This document shows, one piece after another, positions 18,589-26,827 of a stretch of DNA of 64,000 bases; within the stretch, counting starts at the first letter, position 1; each line of letters begins with the position of its first letter. A program made the position numbers and the translations under genes. The notes beneath the pieces are model-generated. The model did not search any database. It saw only the letters and a list, made by a program, of their open reading frames with translations, and had not been told where the DNA came from. The stretch covers positions 39,413 to 103,412 of the forward strand of contig CANJGB010000001.1 of NCBI GenBank assembly GCA_947473805.1. Reading direction: 5' to 3'. This DNA is from Alphaproteobacteria bacterium. Its GTDB lineage: Bacteria > Pseudomonadota > Alphaproteobacteria > Ferrovibrionales > Ferrovibrionaceae.

Positions 18589-18897
18589 CTAGTGAGAGAT
18601 CTCGCTAGCGGCAAAAATCGCGTCGAGTTGCGAGGCATGACCCACCCCGAATCCAACCGTATTCCTCTTTGGCGGTTCACAGTCCTGCCATTCCGCCAGG
18701 CGCAGGATGTTCGGATAGGTCTCCACGGCAATGGGGGTGAGGTAGATTTCTATATCGTCGCCCAGGTCGCTTCGAAACAGCATTGCGGCGCCGTCCGGGC
18801 CGGCCTCTCGGGCCATCCACATGGCCTCAAACTCTTCCTGTATCTGAGCGCAGCGCGACGCTTCCGTGATTGGAAGGCGGCAGACTTTCCAGCCCAT
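18589..18897 (-). CDS. hypothetical protein
   Basis: A 102-residue soluble protein with the start MGWKVCRLPITEASRCAQ and AGGA 9 nt upstream. Its acidic middle (FRSDLGDDIEIYLTPIAVETYPNIL) suggests a small alpha/beta domain. No family is recognised. It lies 56 nt upstream of the Dabb gene on the same strand and may be co-transcribed with it. Confidence 0.6.
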   Translation of the reverse strand: MGWKVCRLPITEASRCAQIQEEFEAMWMAREAGPDGAAMLFRSDLGDDIEIYLTPIAVETYPNILRLAEWQDCEPPKRNTVGFGVGHASQLDAIFAASEISH

Positions 18898-18912
18898 TGG
18901 ACGTCCTGACGA

Positions 18913-19011
18913 TTATCCGGCGATGATATAGCGAACGGTGAGGTGGAGCAGGCCCGCCGTTAGGATGGCGCCTGACATCACGATGAAGAACCGGCGCCAA
19001 GGCTTGTCCAT
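18913..19011 (-). CDS. 32-residue single-helix membrane protein
   Basis: A short frame of 32 codons plus stop reading MDKPWRRFFIVMSGAIL..., then TAGLLHLTVRYIIAG. One hydrophobic helix (about residues 8-30) follows a basic N-terminus, so positive-inside insertion is expected. A strong AGGGGGAAG lies 5-13 nt before the ATG. It precedes the 102-residue gene by 15 nt on the same strand, so a three-gene operon with the Dabb gene is likely. No family is recognised. Confidence 0.6.
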   Translation of the reverse strand: MDKPWRRFFIVMSGAILTAGLLHLTVRYIIAG

Positions 19012-19417
19012 TTGATCTTCCCCCTATTTTCGGATTCAGATCAAAGCGCTTCGCGGCAGGCAAGGATCAATTTGAGACGAGGTGGGTCCATTCCGTCGCT
19101 CCCATCCACCGCAGGCCTCCACGCCGTTCGCTCCGCACAGGATATGGGTGGCCGCCTCTGACAAGCCCACGAGGGGTGGTTGCGCCACAGATTGACAGTG
19201 CCGGACGGCAATCTCATAACCTGCGCCGGGCGACTCCTTTGAATCCGCATGACGCGTCTCAGTGAAATTCTGGCGAACTACCCCGCGGTGATTTCGGTTG
19301 GGCGCCCCCTGAAGATACGCCGCCAGCCAGATATAGAATGCGGTGTAAACAGACAGCTTCCGTTTGACGTGGCGGCCGATAGGATAGAGGCATCAAAAAA
19401 AGCTGGGAGGATGCCAA
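19012..19417. other. 406-bp intergenic stretch
   Basis: Upstream region shared by the leftward small-protein operon and the rightward Bug binding-protein gene. I see no supported gene in it. A 69-codon minus-strand frame at 19041-19250 lacks a ribosome-binding site. The region should carry the promoters of both transcription units. Confidence 0.5.
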
Positions 19418-20380
19418 ATGCGCGCGTTGATCCTGAAGTCTTTGCTGGTTGCCGGCTTGTTCGGGGCGGCTGGCGCCCACGCCCAGTCAACGGCTTTTCC
19501 GGGCGCCAAGCCCATTTCCTTTGTCATCCCCTTCGCCGCGGGCGGCTCTACTGACACACTGGGTCGCCAGTTCGCTACACGGCTAGGTACAGCGCTTGCC
19601 ACCAATGTCATCGTCGAAAACCGTACAGGCGGTTCCGGTACGGTGGGCGGCGCCTACGTCGCAGCTGCTCCCGCTGATGGCTATACCGTGCTCCTAGGCG
19701 TCGATACATCGATCCTAACCCGCCACCTTGAAGGGCTGAAGTACGACGGTGAAAGAGACTTCAAGCCGCTTGGCATGATTGCCATCACTCCGGTGTCAAT
19801 TGCCGCCGGGCCGCAGGTGCCGGTGCAGAGTTTCCGGGAGCTTGTGGCACTGGTTCGGGCCAATCCGGGCAAGTTCGACTATGGCACATCCGGCGTCGGT
19901 GGCACCGCACACCTGATTGGCTCGATGCTGAAGCGCGATGGGGGTATGGACATGGTCCACGTGCCTTACAAGAGCGGTTCTCAGGCGATCCAGGATATTC
20001 TTGGTGGACGCGTGCCATTGGTCATAACGGCGCCAATTTCCGTCTCGCAAACACCGCAAATCCGTGTACTTGCCGTATTCACCGATACGCGGATCCCGAC
20101 GCTGCCTAACGTCCCCACCGCAAAGGAGGAGGGCGTTCCAATCGCAATCAGCTCGGTGTTCGGCGTCTTCGCCCCGGCGGCGACACCTCAACCTGTCGTC
20201 AATACGCTCAACCAGGCTATCGCCAAGGTAGCGATGGACGAAGGGTTCCGTGCGGAGATTAGCAAAGGTGGTTTCGTGCCGGCGACTGATCCGAGCGTCG
20301 CACACCTAGCCAAGCTTGTAGCCGAGGGCAATGCGAACATGGAGGCTGCGTTCAAGTCACTTGGAATTAAGCCGGAGTAG
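19418..20380 (+). CDS. tripartite tricarboxylate transporter (Bug/TctC) solute-binding protein
   Basis: A 320-residue periplasmic binding protein. It has a signal peptide (ends AHAQS), then FPGAKPISFVIPFAAGGSTDTLGRQFA. VENRTGGSGTVGGAYVAAAPADGYT contains the Bug ligand-binding loop, and FDYGTSGVGGTAHLIGSML carries another. The start has GGGAGG 8 nt upstream. The family binds carboxylates such as citrate, nicotinate, phthalate or amino acids. No TctA/TctB permease genes are present, so it is either an orphan binder or uses a permease elsewhere. Confidence 0.93.
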   Translation: MRALILKSLLVAGLFGAAGAHAQSTAFPGAKPISFVIPFAAGGSTDTLGRQFATRLGTALATNVIVENRTGGSGTVGGAYVAAAPADGYTVLLGVDTSILTRHLEGLKYDGERDFKPLGMIAITPVSIAAGPQVPVQSFRELVALVRANPGKFDYGTSGVGGTAHLIGSMLKRDGGMDMVHVPYKSGSQAIQDILGGRVPLVITAPISVSQTPQIRVLAVFTDTRIPTLPNVPTAKEEGVPIAISSVFGVFAPAATPQPVVNTLNQAIAKVAMDEGFRAEISKGGFVPATDPSVAHLAKLVAEGNANMEAAFKSLGIKPE

Positions 20381-20624
20381 CAATACCGATGGTCACGATG
20401 CACCTCGTTTCATCGGTCGGGCGGTGGCTCGTTGGCTAAGTTCCCGGTGCACACCCTCTTCACAAGCGTTGGCGAATCTCGCGTATAGCTGCGCAACATC
20501 AAAGCAGGGATTAGGCAGTATGGCAGGGGCGTTAACATCAATGGCTGCCCTGGCACAAACGCTGTCCGCCGAAATGACCAACGTTAGCTGAGTGGCCATT
20601 CGAGACTGGGACTGAATCAATTAG

Positions 20625-21455
20625 ATGCGCATTGATATTGTTGTTCCAAATCAAGGAGCCGACGCGGTTAAGGCCATTAGAGCTGGCCCACTATTGGAAA
20701 AAATGGGCTTCGCCGGGCTGTGGCTAACTGATCACGTCATCGGTGCGGATGAGTATCGACACTATGGCGGCCAGTGGATGGAGATACTGTCCGCGCTCGC
20801 TTTTCTAGCTTCATCGACCTCGAGGGTTCGTCTCGGGACCGGAATTTTGGTGTTGCCCTATCGAAATCCGGTTCTTACGGCAAAGATGATCGCCACGATC
20901 GACCAGCTGAGTGGCGGCCGAGTCGATCTCGGAGTTGGAACGGGCTACGCGCGAACCGAATTCGAAGCGCTCGGAGTTGGTCCTCTTCATGAGGAACGCG
21001 GACGTGTGACTGATGAGTGCCTGGACGTAATAAAGAAGTGTTGGGCCGGCGGTGCCGTGGCAGCAAGCGGGTCCAGATTCTCGTTCGATGCCGTAGAGTT
21101 CTCCCCACAACCGGCTCAGAATCCGTCAGTCCCGATTTGGGTTGGATCTCGCGGAGTGGGGCGCCTTCCGCTTCGACGCGCAGCACAATATGGCGACTAC
21201 TGGCATCCAGTTCGAGTAACCCCCGAGGAGCTGATCGACGCCTCAAATTTCATCGACGATCTGGCTGGCCGACGAGTGCGCCGAAGCGCGCGTTTAGTTT
21301 TCGGCCAAGCGAAGCCGACAGAAGCTGTTGTAGAGGCAATTGAGAGCTACCGAGCTGCGGGGTGTGAGCAGGTCGCTATCGACTTTAGGTGTGAATCGCT
21401 GAGCATATATCTGAAGCTGGCCGAGCAGTTAAGCATGAGGCTAATGTTGGTCTAG
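20625..21455 (+). CDS. LLM class flavin-dependent oxidoreductase
   Basis: A 276-residue TIM-barrel luciferase-like oxidoreductase (FMN or F420). It begins MRIDIVVPNQGADAVKAI and contains GFAGLWLTDHVIGADEYRHYGG, RVRLGTGILVLPYRNPVLTAKMIATIDQLSGGRVDLGVGTGY and VPIWVGSRGVG, the typical cofactor-binding segments. It is shorter than the other LLM proteins here. The ribosome-binding site is weak. Codon use is visibly less GC-rich than in the housekeeping region. It is followed by a dioxygenase and an aldolase on the same strand. Confidence 0.88.
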   Translation: MRIDIVVPNQGADAVKAIRAGPLLEKMGFAGLWLTDHVIGADEYRHYGGQWMEILSALAFLASSTSRVRLGTGILVLPYRNPVLTAKMIATIDQLSGGRVDLGVGTGYARTEFEALGVGPLHEERGRVTDECLDVIKKCWAGGAVAASGSRFSFDAVEFSPQPAQNPSVPIWVGSRGVGRLPLRRAAQYGDYWHPVRVTPEELIDASNFIDDLAGRRVRRSARLVFGQAKPTEAVVEAIESYRAAGCEQVAIDFRCESLSIYLKLAEQLSMRLMLV

Positions 21456-21572
21456 GCTCAACTATTCTTCCAAAAGCTGGAAAAGTATTGTTACGAAAAC
21501 TGGCCTTCTCCTGCTCCTTCAATGGTGAAAACCTGTGTTCAATGCGGGGACATACCGCGCGGGAGGAAATTC

Positions 21573-22493
21573 ATGGCAATGCAGGGGGTGGCAGCTGCGG
21601 GCCAATCTGGTATTGCGGCGCAACATAACGTTCAGGCCGATTTCGACGCGGTTGCGCTGTCATGGCGGACGGGCTCGGAGATTCGTGGCCTTGACCTTCG
21701 TGACGCCGCCTCGATTTCTGACAATTCAATTAAGCGGCTCCGCGGTCTACTTGCAGAACGCGGCGTTCTTCTCTTCCGGGATCAACACCTAGATCACGAC
21801 CAACACCTAGATTTCACGCGTCGCTTCGGACCCTTGGCGGAGGCCGGCTTCATTTCGCGAAACGCCCCACCAGGGTACCCAGATCTTTTCACGGTCACCA
21901 ATATGGTGCTGGAAGGCGAACGTTCCGAAACTTGGGATTCCGCGCGTCAGTGGCATTCTGACCAGTCGTTTCTGCCCGTTCCTGCGACAGGTTCCCTACT
22001 GCGGTGCGTGCGTGCGCCGCAGCTCGGGGGGGATACGATGTTTGCCAACCTTTTTGTTGCCGCTGAACGCCTCTCGGAGGGTCTGCGGGCGACCCTCGAA
22101 AATTTGCGCTGCTATCACGACCTCTACAACACCAATAACCGTCAGCGATTGCGGCGCAAGGAATTCACGCCCGAAGAGGCGAAGAAATGGCCAGGAACCT
22201 GGCATCCGGTACTGAAGCCTCATCCCCTAACCGGAGAAAAGGCTCTGTTCGTCAGTGAGCAGATGATCGATCGCTTCGAGGGATGGACCATCGAGGAGAG
22301 CGCCCCGCTATTGCAGTATCTAGTACGATACGCGACTCAGCCGGCGTTCACCTACCGTCACCATTGGCGTCCAGGCGACCTAATATTCTGGGACAATCAT
22401 TGTACATTGCACCACGCGCCGCCCGACTACGACGTTTCAGCGCTTGATGCGCCGGAGAACGTGCGACTGATGTACCGGTCAACCCTGGCGTAG
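21573..22493 (+). CDS. TauD/TfdA family Fe(II)/2-oxoglutarate dioxygenase
   Basis: A 306-residue non-haem iron dioxygenase. The metal triad is visible as WHSDQSF (His128, Asp130) and a distal His in DNHCTLHHAPPDYD near residue 280. The 2-oxoglutarate Arg lies in NVRLMYRSTL. I chose the ATG at 21573 with GGGAGGAAAT just upstream over an in-frame ATG at 21522. A short local duplication gives the peptide DQHLDHDQHLD (residues 70-80). Relatives hydroxylate taurine, 2,4-D or other sulfonates and aryloxy acids, so the substrate is open. Confidence 0.9.
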   Translation: MAMQGVAAAGQSGIAAQHNVQADFDAVALSWRTGSEIRGLDLRDAASISDNSIKRLRGLLAERGVLLFRDQHLDHDQHLDFTRRFGPLAEAGFISRNAPPGYPDLFTVTNMVLEGERSETWDSARQWHSDQSFLPVPATGSLLRCVRAPQLGGDTMFANLFVAAERLSEGLRATLENLRCYHDLYNTNNRQRLRRKEFTPEEAKKWPGTWHPVLKPHPLTGEKALFVSEQMIDRFEGWTIEESAPLLQYLVRYATQPAFTYRHHWRPGDLIFWDNHCTLHHAPPDYDVSALDAPENVRLMYRSTLA

Positions 22494-22501
22494 GGGGCAA
22501 T

Positions 22502-23308
22502 ATGAGCGGTGGTACGGTACGGCTTGCGCAATCCTCGGCGAATGCGGCGGGTCGGTTCAGTGAGACGGAATGGCAGGCGAGAACCGACCTTGCGGCGTGC
22601 TATCAGCTGGCGGACATGTATGGCATGTCAGACCTTGCAGGGACGCACATTTCAGCGCGAGTTCCCGGAAAGGAAGGCCAGTTCCTTCTCAATCGTTTCG
22701 GCACGTTGTTCGACGAAGTGACGGCATCGTCTCTGGTTAAGCTCGACGTAGAAGGCAGGGTAATAGACGACGATCCGGATATGCCTGTAAATCGCGCGGC
22801 TTTTGTGATTCACAGCGCAATTCACATGGCGTTCCCGGAAATCCTATGTGTGATGCATACACACACGAGGGCAAATAATGCGATCGCTATGCAGAAGGAC
22901 GGCCTTCTGCCCCTTCATCAAAAGGCGATAACCCTGCTGGATTTCGTTCGTCGTCATGAATTCGAGGGAGCCGCCCTTGACCTCGACGAACGGGACAGGC
23001 TGGTTCGGGATCTCGGCCCTGAAGGCCGCATCCTGATTCTCGACAACCATGGGGCGATGACAGTCGGCAAAAACGCTGCCGAGGCGTTTACGTGGATGTA
23101 TCGCTTCGAGACGGCGTGCCGATTTCAGGTGGATGGACTTGCTGGCGGGCGTGAACTGATTTGGCCGTCTGACGGGATGATCGCCCACACCCGTGCACAA
23201 GGGCGCAAGATATTCGGTCCGGGCGGTTTCTTTCAGCCTGGGATGCTTGAGTGGCCTGCCTTGTTGCGAAAGCTTGAGCGCGACCGAGGCACTTCGTACA
23301 GGACGTAA
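22502..23308 (+). CDS. class II aldolase/adducin family protein
   Basis: A 268-residue zinc-dependent aldolase-like protein. YQLADMYGMSDLAGTHISARVPG opens the domain. HSAIHMAFPEILCVMHTHTRANNA carries the His-x-His zinc ligands, and LILDNHGAMTVGKNAAEAF is the characteristic later segment. It follows the dioxygenase by 8 nt with GGGGGC before the ATG, so they form an operon. The family cleaves or decarboxylates hydroxy-acid or sugar-acid intermediates. Confidence 0.9.
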   Translation: MSGGTVRLAQSSANAAGRFSETEWQARTDLAACYQLADMYGMSDLAGTHISARVPGKEGQFLLNRFGTLFDEVTASSLVKLDVEGRVIDDDPDMPVNRAAFVIHSAIHMAFPEILCVMHTHTRANNAIAMQKDGLLPLHQKAITLLDFVRRHEFEGAALDLDERDRLVRDLGPEGRILILDNHGAMTVGKNAAEAFTWMYRFETACRFQVDGLAGGRELIWPSDGMIAHTRAQGRKIFGPGGFFQPGMLEWPALLRKLERDRGTSYRT

Positions 23309-23343
23309 ATCGTCGAGGGTCGAGAAGACCCAAGGGAGGGAAA

Positions 23344-24312
23344 ATGATTAAAAAAGCCGGAGTTCTACTGGCCACCGTTTCTTTGCTTGTCGGCTTTGGC
23401 GTGCAAGCCCAAGACTATCCAACGAAGCCAATCAGAATCATAACGCCTAACCCGCCGGGCGGCGCAACAGATCCGGTCGCGCGCGCTCTCGCTCAGTACA
23501 TGACGACCAAGTTAGGGCAGCAGGTCATCGTAGAGGCTAAGCCCGGCGCCGCAGGATCCGTAGCTGTGGACTACGTCATGAAGCAATCCGCTCCTGACGG
23601 TTACACAATCCTTCTGCACACAACAAACGTCACAATAAACCAAGTGTTCAAAAAGGACATTGGCTACGACGTGCGAAAGGATTTTCAGCCGATTATTGAA
23701 GCGGTGTTTAGCCCATTCCTAGTTTCCGTCAACGCCGAGGCGAAATTTAAGACGCTGCCAGAGATGGTGGCCTTTGCGAAAGCCAATCCCGGGGCCCTGA
23801 ACTATGGGTCTTCGGGTATCGGAAGCACGAACCATGTTCCGATGGAAGTCTTCGCCCTGCAGAACAACATCAAAATGACGCACATCCCCTTTCAGGGCGG
23901 CGGCCCGACAATCGTTGCCCTGCTTGGCAAGCAGATCGACTTAACCTTGGATCCGGCGAGCAATTCCAAGAAGCAAATAGACGCGGGTAAATTTCGCGGT
24001 CTGGCGATAACCGATACAAAGCGCTCTGCTCTATTGCCAGACGTCCCAACAGTTACTGAAACTGGCCTGCCGACGTTTGTATCGGGATTTTTCGTCGGCC
24101 TGTCGGCGCCGGCGGCAACGCCGGGCAAGATCGTGCAGACCCTGAACGCGTCAATGAACGAAGCGCTGGCCATGCCAGAGGTACGGCAAAACCTTGAGGC
24201 TCTTGGCTTTGCGATCCGAGGCGGTACATCAGCGGCTTTTGCGCAGCTAATGGCGAAAGAAGTAGAGCAGTGGACCGAGGTCAGTAAAAAGGTCGACATT
24301 AAGATGGAGTAA
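23344..24312 (+). CDS. Bug/TctC family tripartite tricarboxylate transporter solute-binding protein
   Basis: A 322-residue periplasmic binding protein with a signal peptide ending VQAQD, then YPTKPIRIITPNPPGGATDPVARALAQ. VEAKPGAAGSVAVDYVMKQSAPDGYT and LNYGSSGIGSTNHVPMEVF are the ligand-loop motifs. GGGAGGG lies 4 nt before the ATG. It is a second Bug protein in the same region and, with the aldolase and dioxygenase, forms the uptake end of the cluster. No permease is adjacent. Confidence 0.93.
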   Translation: MIKKAGVLLATVSLLVGFGVQAQDYPTKPIRIITPNPPGGATDPVARALAQYMTTKLGQQVIVEAKPGAAGSVAVDYVMKQSAPDGYTILLHTTNVTINQVFKKDIGYDVRKDFQPIIEAVFSPFLVSVNAEAKFKTLPEMVAFAKANPGALNYGSSGIGSTNHVPMEVFALQNNIKMTHIPFQGGGPTIVALLGKQIDLTLDPASNSKKQIDAGKFRGLAITDTKRSALLPDVPTVTETGLPTFVSGFFVGLSAPAATPGKIVQTLNASMNEALAMPEVRQNLEALGFAIRGGTSAAFAQLMAKEVEQWTEVSKKVDIKME

Positions 24313-24318
24313 CGCGTA

Positions 24319-24348
24319 GGCGGGAGTTCGTTCGACAGGGCTCCCGCC
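24319..24348. terminator. possible bidirectional terminator between convergent genes
   Basis: A perfect 8-bp stem GGCGGGAG (24319-24326) with CTCCCGCC (24341-24348) and a 14-nt loop, located exactly between the Bug gene and the convergent dehydrogenase. There is no strong T-run on either side, so termination efficiency is uncertain. Confidence 0.5.
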
Positions 24349-24349
24349 T

Positions 24350-25324
24350 TCAGCTTCTGTTCAATAGCTCGGGATTCAGTACTCGAAGAGGTTTTTGGTT
24401 CAGGTAACCGATAATGTCTTCGACTACACCCCGGAAATATATGCTGTAGTTGTCGTAGGTAACGTGACCGATATGAGGCGTCACAATTACATTGTCCAGG
24501 TAGCGTAGCGGATGATCGACAGGCAGGGGCTCCTGGTCAAACACGTCCAGTCCTGCCGCGGATAGTTTTCGCGTTTTCAGTGCCTGCAGCAGCGCCCGTT
24601 CATCGACGATAGGACCGCGCGATGTGTTCACTAAAATTGAACTAGGGCGCATCAGTTCGAACTCGGCGGATCCTACGAGGCCCCTCGTGCGCGCGCTCAG
24701 TATGACATGGATAGACAACACATCGGCCTGTCGAAATAATTCCTCTTTCGATACTAGCGTAACGCCTGCGCGCGCGGCGACGTCGTGGGTAAGATTCTGG
24801 CTCCAGGCGATAGTGCGCATGCCAAAAGCCGCGCCGATCCTGGCAACTTCTGCGCCAATCTGTCCTAGTCCCAGTAGCGAGAGTGTCCGTCCAGCTACTC
24901 CCCGGCCCAGCGCAGATTGCCAACCCCCAGCACGTATGGTGCGATCTTCGAGAGTGAGGTGGCGCGCGCATCCTAAAATTAATGCCCATGTGAGCTCGGT
25001 GGTGGTGCTCCGAAGAGAATCTGTATGACAGACGAGAATTCCTCGTTCCGTCGCAGCCTCGAGATCGATAGATGCATTTGACAGACCGGTCTGGACCAGA
25101 AGACGCAGTGCCGGGAGTCGCTCCAGGAGGGCTCTGGTAAACTTTGTCCGATCGCGCATTGCGACAACGATGTCAAACGGCCTAAGGCGCTCAGTCAGCA
25201 GATCCTGATCCGTCTCATTCTCGTGGAACACCTCAATGTCGGCACGCGCTCGGACTGGTGTCCAGTCAACGGCGTCCAGCGCGACGTGCTGATAGTCGTC
25301 GAGTAGCGCGACCTTACTACGCAT
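24350..25324 (-). CDS. D-2-hydroxyacid dehydrogenase family protein (first of a pair)
   Basis: A 324-residue NAD(P)-dependent oxidoreductase. It has the Rossmann motif LSLLGLGQIGAEVARIG (about residue 150) and the catalytic set NTSRGPIVDE (Arg), FDQEPLP (Glu) and VTPHIGHVT (His). I chose the ATG at 25324 because GGGAGG lies 5 nt upstream, although a GTG six bases earlier is also possible. The start lies inside the end of the neighbouring dehydrogenase gene (8-nt overlap), so the two are co-translated. Confidence 0.9.
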   Translation of the reverse strand: MRSKVALLDDYQHVALDAVDWTPVRARADIEVFHENETDQDLLTERLRPFDIVVAMRDRTKFTRALLERLPALRLLVQTGLSNASIDLEAATERGILVCHTDSLRSTTTELTWALILGCARHLTLEDRTIRAGGWQSALGRGVAGRTLSLLGLGQIGAEVARIGAAFGMRTIAWSQNLTHDVAARAGVTLVSKEELFRQADVLSIHVILSARTRGLVGSAEFELMRPSSILVNTSRGPIVDERALLQALKTRKLSAAGLDVFDQEPLPVDHPLRYLDNVIVTPHIGHVTYDNYSIYFRGVVEDIIGYLNQKPLRVLNPELLNRS

Positions 25325-26336
25325 TATCACCTCCCAAAACAGAGCCCTCTCGAGCGGGCGGCCACGTCTCCGGATTTACCAGAAATGGGGGACGGCGCCC
25401 CGCGACCACGTCCAGTATCTGCTTGGCTGAAGACAGAGATAGTTCTCGAACGGCTTCTATCGACAAGCCGGCTATGTGGGGCGTCACAATCACATTGTCG
25501 AGACTGCAGAGCGGATCCCCCGGTTCGGGCGGTTCAGGATCAAATACGTCAATGCCTGCGCCGGCGATGCGCCTCTCGGTTAAGGCCTGAAAAAGCGCGA
25601 CTTGATCAACAACTGCTCCCCTCGAGGCATTTACCAAAAATCCGCTCGGGCCGATGGCCCGGAGCTCCCTCTCGCCAATTAAATGATGGGTCTTGTTACT
25701 GTAGGGAACTATCGGAACCACGAAATCCGAGGCGGCACATAGATCAAGCACAGTGTTGGCGCGGGTGATGCCCAGCGCCCGTAGGTGCTCTTCAGATTTC
25801 GACGGGCTGTAAGCAAGGATAGTGGCCTCAAAGCCGCCGCGGCACATGCGCGCTATGTGGGTTCCGATTGCGCCTAAGCCGATGATGCCGACAGTCTTGC
25901 CGGTTAGCTCGCCACCCATTTCCTCGTTGAGGAACGCTCGGCGCGTCGTCCAGCCGTCCGTCCGCAAGCGCCTGTCAGCAACTGCTATCCGCTTAGTAAG
26001 GGCCAGCATCATTCCGACGACATGTTCCGCCACCGGCCGGGGACCTACTCCAGGGTTATTAACGACCGGGACTCCCGCTCCAGTGGCAGCACTAACATCG
26101 ATATGATCGATGCCCGCACCAGCCGCAGAAATAATCTGCAATCGAGGCAACGCACGGATGATTTCTGCTGTTACTCGGCCCGGATTCCGCGCGACTAGGG
26201 CGACTGTTTCTGCGCGCTCTGAATCCGAAAGAGACGGAGTGGGATTGGCCGCAACGGCCTTGAACTCAAACCCGCCGGCCCGGAGTGTCTCCGGGCCGGC
26301 CTCATGCAGCATGGAATTGAGTGAGATGCACAGCAT
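25317..26336 (-). CDS. D-2-hydroxyacid dehydrogenase family protein (second of a pair)
   Basis: A 339-residue NAD(P)-dependent dehydrogenase. The Rossmann motif is TVGIIGLGAIGTHIARM (about residue 155). The catalytic residues appear as VNASRGAVVD (Arg), FDPEPPEPG (Glu) and VTPHIAGLS (His). NPGVGPRPVAEHVVGMML is typical of glyoxylate/hydroxypyruvate reductase-like proteins. It is paralogous to the gene at 24350-25324. They could act on the two enantiomers or on successive keto acids from the aldolase step. Confidence 0.9.
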   Translation of the reverse strand: MLCISLNSMLHEAGPETLRAGGFEFKAVAANPTPSLSDSERAETVALVARNPGRVTAEIIRALPRLQIISAAGAGIDHIDVSAATGAGVPVVNNPGVGPRPVAEHVVGMMLALTKRIAVADRRLRTDGWTTRRAFLNEEMGGELTGKTVGIIGLGAIGTHIARMCRGGFEATILAYSPSKSEEHLRALGITRANTVLDLCAASDFVVPIVPYSNKTHHLIGERELRAIGPSGFLVNASRGAVVDQVALFQALTERRIAGAGIDVFDPEPPEPGDPLCSLDNVIVTPHIAGLSIEAVRELSLSSAKQILDVVAGRRPPFLVNPETWPPAREGSVLGGDNA

Positions 26337-26339
26337 TGA

Positions 26340-26750
26340 TTATCTGCTACTTGGTGGATCGTGGGAGAACACATGCACCTGGCGCGGAACGACTGAAAGC
26401 CGGATGCGACTTCCAGAAGTTGGCAGCGGATGGCCGGTTGGAATGGATGCGAGTACACGTTCCTCGGCAATCTCAAGACAACCTTCGTGGCTCGATCCCA
26501 TATAGGTCGACCACGGCATATAAAGAGTTCCCTCTGAGTCTTCAGCGATTCCAACTGCGTGAGGCATGAAGCTAATACCGGCAGGGCCCGCCCCCAAGTT
26601 TCCCGGCGTCTTCAAAGACACCAAAGACCGCTTTAACTACTGAGAAATTCTCGTCATGCCCGTACACCTCAGCATCTAGTAGGTTTGCTTCAAAAAGGTC
26701 GGAGACGAACTCCGCCTTTCCTCCCGATTTCTTATGTAATTGTCTCACCG
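26340..26750 (-). pseudogene. frameshifted remnant of an ABC transporter ATP-binding subunit (C-terminal TOBE region)
   Basis: Read on the minus strand, two frames join into one TOBE-domain-like sequence. The upstream part reads GGKAEFVSDLFEANLLDAEVYG. After a frame change near 26610 it continues GISFMPHAVGIAEDSEG, YMGSSHEGCLEIAEER and RLSVVPRQVHVFSHD. This matches the C-terminus of PotA/FbpC-like ATPases (RFVADFIGEANLL... then the TOBE fold). The Walker A/B domain is absent. It is therefore a decayed fragment of a transporter that was once in this region. The exact 5' limit is approximate. Confidence 0.55.
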
Positions 26751-26827
26751 GGGGCGGTGCCGCGGCACCCGTAAAGTGCTGTAGTCAGCTTTCCAAAAAT
26801 TGGAACGATCAGTAACGCGACTTTGTC

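Noticed and set aside
19041..19250. 69-codon minus-strand frame
   Set aside because: It lacks a Shine-Dalgarno, hydrophobic or domain features and normal third-position bias.
24350..26336. Gene duplication of one dehydrogenase in tandem
   Set aside because: The two proteins share the family motifs but are too different over the rest to be a recent duplication.
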